DNA of 10,011 bases. It comes from a candidate division TM6 bacterium UASB124. Lineage in GTDB: Bacteria; Babelota; Babeliae; Babelales; RVW-14. Under the pieces are notes generated by a model. The model worked only from the letters and a program-made list of their open reading frames with translations, did no database searches and was not told the DNA's origin. Both the position numbers and the translations under genes were made by a program. Positions 6,470 through 10,011 of the stretch are shown in pieces. The DNA is taken from contig CAMBZK010000031.1 of the NCBI GenBank assembly GCA_945872225.1, positions 1-10,011 on the forward strand. Reading direction: 5' to 3'. Within the stretch, counting starts at the first letter, position 1. Every line of letters begins with the position of its first letter.

Positions 6470-7378
6470 TTACGGCAATTCAGTTTCTGCCTCTTCAGTT
6501 GGATCATCAGCAACCACAACTTCTTGCAGCGACAAAGCTTTCAACGTCTCAATAATACTTGCTTCAAGGGCAGGGAAAATACTCTCGACATCATGTACCA
6601 GAGAAAGTATGTCTTTGACAACACCAGAGAGTAGGATGCAGGGATTGTAGCTGTAGTAATTCAACAGCAAGATAACATTTTCGATTACCGTGCCTTCATC
6701 AAGATTGTTTAATTCCTCATTGAAAGCAGCCATAAGCTCGGCAGCTTCTTCTGCACAAAAATCTGCAAACTGCTGCCAATTGCCCATGCAGACAGGTGAC
6801 AATCCAGCCTCTTCTGACTTAAAAATCTTGTCAAAAGCCCGAACTATTTTTTGCTTGTGGCATGGATCGTGAGAACTATTGTTTTCACATGAGATAGCAT
6901 TTAAAGCTTCGCCAAATTGCTCTGTAAATGCAACAACATCAAAGTCTGGTTTGCTGAGTTCTTTTACTACATCTGCAAACAACTCATCTAGCTGCTCACG
7001 TAACGGTCGGGAAGCTCTTGATAGCGATACAAATGGTTTTTGCGCAGGACCTGTTACTTTTAACGCTTTTGATACAGGCGTGACAGCAACTGCATGTTGC
7101 CCTCTAGGCTCAGTAGTACTCCCGCCAGCATGCCCAGCACCTGCTAAAGCAAGCCCAATACGCGACCGCGATACTAAGTGTTGTGAGTCGCCACTGTGCG
7201 CAGCTGAAGCTGGACCTCCAGCACCAGCAGAACCTCCGCCCGCATAGCCAGCAGCAGCTCCAGCACACTCATCATGATGAGTATAAACGAGAGGTCTGCG
7301 GCTAGATGCCTCTAGCCCTGTAGCAAATAATTGCAGAACCAAAAAACTCGTAAAAATAAGCTTTTTTATGCTTTCCAT
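6470..7378 (-). CDS. Exported Gly/Ala-rich protein with helical Cys-containing domain, unknown function
   Basis: No family recognised. The product has 302 residues. The signal peptide MESIKKLIFTSFLVLQLFAT-GLEA (1-24) has its probable cut before SSRRP. It aligns position by position with that of the next gene (K-x-IFT at 6-10, Gln16, Leu22, Ala24). Residues 38-92 are Gly/Ala/Ser-rich and flexible (GYAGGGSAGAGGPAS). Residues about 120-284 are helix-rich, with six cysteines in the mature protein (38, 164, 173, 197, 208, 247) that could form disulfides in the periplasm or outside. Residues 231-250 are hydrophobic (VIENVILLLNYYSYNPCILL), either a buried helix or a weak membrane segment. The tail is acidic (DDPTEEAETELP). 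The ATG follows AGGGG by six bases. A faint resemblance between REQLDELFADVVKEL here (127-141) and NEQLDRIVQEVTGFL in the 390-residue protein hints at shared ancestry but is too short to rely on. Confidence 0.85.
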   Translation of the reverse strand: MESIKKLIFTSFLVLQLFATGLEASSRRPLVYTHHDECAGAAAGYAGGGSAGAGGPASAAHSGDSQHLVSRSRIGLALAGAGHAGGSTTEPRGQHAVAVTPVSKALKVTGPAQKPFVSLSRASRPLREQLDELFADVVKELSKPDFDVVAFTEQFGEALNAISCENNSSHDPCHKQKIVRAFDKIFKSEEAGLSPVCMGNWQQFADFCAEEAAELMAAFNEELNNLDEGTVIENVILLLNYYSYNPCILLSGVVKDILSLVHDVESIFPALEASIIETLKALSLQEVVVADDPTEEAETELP

Positions 7379-7486
7379 AAATAACCCCTATTGTAAGACA
7401 TTAGTATTGACTAAGCCTATAGGGAATATTTACAGATAGCAAATAGGTGTAAAAATGGTGGCTAAAAGATGTTTTTTATCTATTTA

Positions 7487-7924
7487 TTACTTATTCTTAA
7501 CGGAAAAATCGCGTAAAATTTGAACAATTCGCTCATCCTCAGCAGCCAGCTGAAAAAGTGTTCTGCCATCCTTAAGCGTACAATCAATAAAATCACAGAG
7601 GTATCTGTAGGTAGAAAGTTGCGCTGCTAGCCAGATTGGTCCCGTTACTTTGCCGCTGCTCCTCTCCACCAACCCGAGCAGCTCGGCCTCTATGCCTTCT
7701 GGTATAGTTGTGCCACGACAAGCAGCCTCTCTGGAAGCAAGAGCCTCCGGATCAAAGCGAAAGCGCGATGGCTTTGTTCGCCGGGCTTTTTGATAGTTAA
7801 ATTCCTGACCAGCTGGTGGTGTGACTGCATCTCCGAGCGGGGTTACTACTTCAGCAGTTGCCGCACAAAGCCCCACACCCCAAACCATCATTGCAAGGCT
7901 AGCCTTGACTATCTTTTTCTTCAT
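7487..7924 (-). CDS. Small exported protein with degenerate ankyrin-like repeats
   Basis: The product has 145 residues. The ATG at 7924 is chosen because GGAGG (7934-7930) stands five bases before it; an upstream TTG at 7936 would place that site inside the gene. A Sec signal peptide, MKKKIVKASLAMMVWGVGLC, ends near AATA (about residue 24). LC at 19-20 is not a lipobox, because Leu replaces the small residue before Cys. The middle is basic and Arg/Pro-rich. The C-terminal third resembles ankyrin repeats: GPIWLAAQLSTYRYLCDFID (95-114) and, more clearly, DGRTLFQLAAEDERIVQILRDF (119-140), which fits the DGxTxLxLAAxxxxxxIVxxLL pattern. Two poor repeats are too few for a full ankyrin domain, so the protein may be a shortened descendant or act in a dimer. 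It is first in the leftward run, 108 bases before the 302-residue gene; no terminator was seen in that gap. Confidence 0.82.
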   Translation of the reverse strand: MKKKIVKASLAMMVWGVGLCAATAEVVTPLGDAVTPPAGQEFNYQKARRTKPSRFRFDPEALASREAACRGTTIPEGIEAELLGLVERSSGKVTGPIWLAAQLSTYRYLCDFIDCTLKDGRTLFQLAAEDERIVQILRDFSVKNK

Positions 7925-7982
7925 AAAGTCCTCCAAATAAGCTTTTTCATTTTTTTTGTTTTATTATTGTCGATCTGACGGC

Positions 7983-8008
7983 ATTTTGCAACTCAGCGCC
8001 TGCAAAAT
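7983..8008. promoter_or_regulatory. Inverted repeat ATTTTGCA-N10-TGCAAAAT, possible operator or leader hairpin
   Basis: Perfect 8-base arms ATTTTGCA (7983-7990) and TGCAAAAT (8001-8008) are separated by exactly ten bases, 59-84 bases upstream of the ATG of the 145-residue gene. The spacing puts arm centres about 18 bases apart, near two helical turns, which suits a dimeric repressor. As RNA the arms would form a weak hairpin in the leader. No named regulator is implied. Confidence 0.45.
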
Positions 8009-8047
8009 ATATTCTACACATTTCGCATAATTTTTATACGCCCCAAT

Positions 8048-8076
8048 AAGATAATGGCTGTTTGAAACTATTACAA
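8048..8076 (-). promoter_or_regulatory. Leftward sigma70-like promoter candidate for the exported-protein genes
   Basis: On the minus strand TTGTAA (8076-8071) and TATCTT (8053-8048) are separated by 17 bases; each matches the consensus at four of six positions. It would start transcription near 8041 and give a leader of about 115 bases containing the inverted repeat. The region is AT-rich, so other -10-like strings exist (GTATAAAAATT just downstream), and this choice is tentative. Confidence 0.28.
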
Positions 8077-8150
8077 CAAAATGAGCGCATTAAGGGCTTT
8101 TTAAATTATTAGCTTGCAATTCATATGGAATTAGGTAAGATAAGACCATC

Positions 8151-8179
8151 TTGAAATTGAACTTAAAAGATTTTATACA
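8151..8179 (+). promoter_or_regulatory. Rightward sigma70-like promoter candidate for a small RNA
   Basis: TTGAAA (8151-8156, five of six) and TATACA (8174-8179, four of six) with the optimal 17-base spacer. The predicted start near 8186 leaves only about 50 bases to the end of a strong terminator. The last base of the -10 is not the conserved T, which lowers confidence. Confidence 0.4.
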
Positions 8180-8185
8180 AATCTC

Positions 8186-8234
8186 CTTTCTCCTTTTTCC
8201 GCCACGTAGCATCCGCTACGTGGCGGTTTTTTTT
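8186..8234 (+). ncRNA. Candidate small RNA with CU-rich 5' part and terminator hairpin
   Basis: No coding sequence lies upstream on this strand that could own the terminator, and a promoter-like element directly precedes it. The predicted transcript, about 49 nt, would consist of a single-stranded CU-rich stretch and the terminator stem. The stretch 8183-8196 is CTCCTTT repeated exactly twice, the complement of AAAGGAG Shine-Dalgarno sequences; the same heptamer is present opposite the ribosome site of the 390-residue gene (6004-6010). This layout resembles trans-acting small RNAs that block ribosome sites, but expression and targets are inference. The exact 5' end is uncertain; if it starts a few bases earlier both heptamers are included. 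Confidence 0.4.
8199..8234 (+). terminator. Strong rightward intrinsic terminator
   Basis: A perfect 12-base GC-rich stem, CCGCCACGTAGC (8199-8210) and GCTACGTGGCGG (8215-8226), has a four-base loop ATCC and is followed by eight T residues (8227-8234). On the minus strand the stem is followed by GGAAAAAGGAG with no T-run, so it does not serve as an ordinary recF terminator. Its orientation calls for a rightward transcript. Confidence 0.9.
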
Positions 8235-8293
8235 GCTGAAAAAATGGCGTGCAGGTCGTTGGCTAATGTAGATAACGTTGCTAAAAAAGCAAA

Positions 8294-9400
8294 TTAATCA
8301 AGTTTGATGTGACGCAAGCCAGGTAAGTCTATTGATTGGAGAAAGGCTGCTGGACTGATAGGAGTACTCAAGAAAAGTTGATACTGCAAGTCCTTAAGAG
8401 CCGCAATGCACCGCGCTACATTATTGTGGTCAAAGTCAGTCATAAAATCATCAAGCAATAAAACCCCGGGCTCACCTTGCTCTGAGAGCTGCTGAAGTTG
8501 AGCTATTTTAATGAGCAGCACTAATAATTTTTGCTGACCACGCGACGCAAAAACACGTGCTTTTTTCTGCTGAAAAACAACCTGAAAGTCATCTAGATGG
8601 GCACCAAATAAAGTGCGTCGCCAGTCACACTCTTGGGCATATTGCTTAGTTAGATACTGCTCCCAGAAGGCTTCAAAGGTCTCTTCGTCATGCATCCCCT
8701 TGGCTGTGTAGGTAAATGAGACATGCATCCCATTTGGCGTTGCATCAGCAAAGTAGCCAGCTAGCAATGCGTTGACGGCGCCTTCCAATTCTTGTAGGTA
8801 GGTTTGCCTAACCGCTTGAACTCCCCTGGTTGCATCCCAGAGCTGCTGCGTCCAGACGCGCCACTCATCGGATGGGGCTGGTGACGACATCCCACGAATA
8901 AGCAAAGCGTTACGTTGGTCTAAAACGTGGCGATACTGCTTAAGCCGCGCAAGAACAGAAGGGTCTTTGAGCGCCATCGCATAATTTAAAAAATCACGCC
9001 TCAGCTCGGGAGCCCCATTAATCAGTTCTAAGTCATCAGCCGCAAGGGTAACGACACGAAACTGTGAAATAAGCTCTTTGTAGGACTGCACCGGGCGCTG
9101 ATTGAGTTTTACGACCTTGCCTTCTTTTGCTGAAAAGCCAACCTGAATATTATCAGGGATCACGGCATCAGCGGGCTGAAAAGCAACGTCTATAAAAAAA
9201 AAGTCTTGCCCTAACCGCATAAGATCACGGTTGAGGTGGGTGCGAAACGAACGGAGGTAGCAGGCATAATGAATTGCCTCAAGCAGACTGCTTTTTCCAG
9301 ACCCATTGTGGCCTTCAACAACAACAATACGACTGTCGGTATCAAAGGTCTGGTCCTGAAAACAGCGGAACTGCCTGAGGTTTATTGACTGAATAATCAC
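8294..9400 (-). CDS. recF: DNA replication and repair protein RecF
   Basis: SMC-like ATPase that loads RecA at gaps together with RecO and RecR. The 368 residues are close to the usual 360-375. Visible motifs: the N-terminal I.LRQFRCF strand, Walker A GHNGSGKSS (30-38, Lys36), YLRSFRT (48-54), the LAADDLELINGAPELRRDFLNYA region (119-141), GAHLDDF (266-272), the ABC signature SRGQQKLLVL (286-295), and Walker B VLLLDDF (313-319). The D-loop, commonly SELD in the family, reads TDFD (321-324) here. The start is GTG at 9400, directly before MIIQSINLRQFR, with only a weak GTAAGA ribosome site. The stop of dnaN lies 14 bases upstream, the common dnaN-recF arrangement, so the two are probably cotranscribed. 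Confidence 0.97.
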   Translation of the reverse strand: MIIQSINLRQFRCFQDQTFDTDSRIVVVEGHNGSGKSSLLEAIHYACYLRSFRTHLNRDLMRLGQDFFFIDVAFQPADAVIPDNIQVGFSAKEGKVVKLNQRPVQSYKELISQFRVVTLAADDLELINGAPELRRDFLNYAMALKDPSVLARLKQYRHVLDQRNALLIRGMSSPAPSDEWRVWTQQLWDATRGVQAVRQTYLQELEGAVNALLAGYFADATPNGMHVSFTYTAKGMHDEETFEAFWEQYLTKQYAQECDWRRTLFGAHLDDFQVVFQQKKARVFASRGQQKLLVLLIKIAQLQQLSEQGEPGVLLLDDFMTDFDHNNVARCIAALKDLQYQLFLSTPISPAAFLQSIDLPGLRHIKLD

Positions 9401-9414
9401 GTCTTACTGCACAC

Positions 9415-10011
9415 TTAACCTTCTGCCTGGTTCATAGAAACCGGCATGACCAGGTATGTCATGTGCATATCAGCGTTTTCTGATTCAAAAATAATCGGCT
9501 TGGTGTTGTTCTTGATGTAAAAAGAGACCTTGTCTTCAGGAAAAACCTGTAAGCCATTGAGCAGATAAGGGGAGTAAAAGCGGCTCTCAACCACGGCACC
9601 TTGGTAGGTATCAAGCGGTAGCGCTTCTTCTAAGGCCCCAACTTCTTTGTTTTTCATGCTTACGCGTACTGATCCAGGCTCGAAGCTAAATTGCGTAGCA
9701 ACAAACTGCCCAGCAAGCAAACAGCTGGTGCGCTTGAGTGTTTTAACAAAAGGATCTCTGTTTAAAAACGCTGGAACAAAATCATCTTTTACTAAGGCAC
9801 CTTTGTATTGCGGAAATGAATCAGCAATCAGCTTGGTAAAGAAGTTAAAACTTCTACCAGAAAAGACCAGTTGGTTACCACAGGTGCCAATAAAAATATT
9901 GTCGCCAGGGTAGGCCTCTAAAAGCTTTTTAAGCTCAAGCACCGCACGTTTTGGCATCAACCACTTTTTCTCTTCGCTGAGCGTGTACTTTGGTGAAGTG
10001 ACGCGTGCTAA
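9415..10011 (-). CDS. dnaN: DNA polymerase III sliding clamp (beta subunit), C-terminal part (5' end outside window)
   Basis: The clamp encircles DNA and tethers DNA polymerase III and other enzymes. The frame is open to the window edge, and the first visible codons read LARVTSPKYTLSEEKKWL before MPKRAVLELKKLL, so 198 C-terminal residues are present and the Met at 9957 is internal, not a start. The segments (I/M)PKRAVLELKKLL, SRSFNFFTKLIADSFPQYKGAL (the family's DGRFPDY region) and, at the C-terminus, ADMHMTYLVMPVSM match domain II end and domain III of the family. The terminal MPV/MPM-type strand contributes to the partner-binding pocket. Five extra residues, NQAEG, follow. recF follows directly on the same strand. 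The order suggests dnaA and possibly the chromosomal origin could lie to the right of the window; this is inference. Confidence 0.96.
   Translation of the reverse strand, partial: LARVTSPKYTLSEEKKWLMPKRAVLELKKLLEAYPGDNIFIGTCGNQLVFSGRSFNFFTKLIADSFPQYKGALVKDDFVPAFLNRDPFVKTLKRTSCLLAGQFVATQFSFEPGSVRVSMKNKEVGALEEALPLDTYQGAVVESRFYSPYLLNGLQVFPEDKVSFYIKNNTKPIIFESENADMHMTYLVMPVSMNQAEG

Larger units (their letters stand above)
7925..8293. other. Gene-free regulatory region between recF and the exported-protein genes
   Basis: About 370 AT-rich bases without a supportable reading frame. It contains a leftward promoter candidate, an inverted repeat in the probable leader of the 145-residue gene, a rightward promoter candidate, and a strong rightward intrinsic terminator, each listed separately. 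Immediately after the recF stop no hairpin with a U-run is present on the minus strand, so recF transcripts could continue leftwards into this region. Confidence 0.6.

Noticed and set aside
8183..8196. Reading the complement (AAAGGAGAAAGGAG, minus strand) as a double ribosome site for a leftward gene
   Set aside because: The only nearby start-like codon gives a five-codon frame ending in TAA; there is no gene to serve.
9415..9957. Treating the ATG at 9957 as the start of a short clamp gene
   Set aside because: The frame is open upstream to the window edge with recognisable clamp sequence (LARVTS...), and PKRAVLELKKLL is internal in the family.

Overview
The window looks like a piece of a bacterial chromosome. 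Housekeeping DNA replication and recombination genes sit at both ends. Between them are about 6.3 kb of genes for unrecognised, mostly exported, low-complexity proteins. The host is probably a poorly characterised Gram-negative or host-associated lineage. Candidatus Dependentiae (TM6) or a similar intracellular group would fit the many Sec signals, the ankyrin-like repeat, the coiled-coil protein and the REP-like intergenic repeat. That assignment is inference from style, not from a diagnostic marker.

Left end (1-1617, + strand): the C-terminal ATPase domain of the replicative helicase DnaB runs in from outside the window. After a 166-nt spacer filled by a large imperfect inverted repeat (core CCTTCGACAAGCTCAGG) comes ruvC, the Holliday-junction resolvase, with its catalytic acidic residues visible.

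Centre left (1618-4801): one large + strand gene encodes an 800-residue exported or membrane-anchored, helix/coiled-coil-rich protein of unknown function. A strong hairpin follows ten bases after its stop. Then comes about 500 bases of AT-rich DNA with no supportable gene, closed by a perfect bidirectional terminator that faces the genes on the other strand.

Centre right (4828-7924, - strand): a run of genes transcribed leftwards. In transcription order they are a 145-residue exported protein with ankyrin-like repeats, a 302-residue exported Gly/Ala-rich protein, a 129-residue exported protein with VSPGLE repeats, and a 390-residue protein with two GxGGPGVS linkers joining three helical segments. 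The 302- and 129-residue proteins have near-parallel signal peptides, which suggests duplication. The last two reading frames overlap and may be one exported protein of about 540 residues split by a one-base frameshift.

Right (7925-8293): a gene-free regulatory stretch. It holds a possible promoter and an inverted repeat for the leftward genes and, on the + strand, a promoter-like sequence followed at once by a textbook intrinsic terminator. This is a candidate small RNA of about 50 nt with a CU-rich, anti-Shine-Dalgarno-like 5' part.

Right end (8294-10011, - strand): recF and, 14 bases upstream of it in the direction of transcription, the C-terminal part of dnaN, in the common dnaN-recF order. 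No tRNA, rRNA, CRISPR array, transposase or phage gene was seen.
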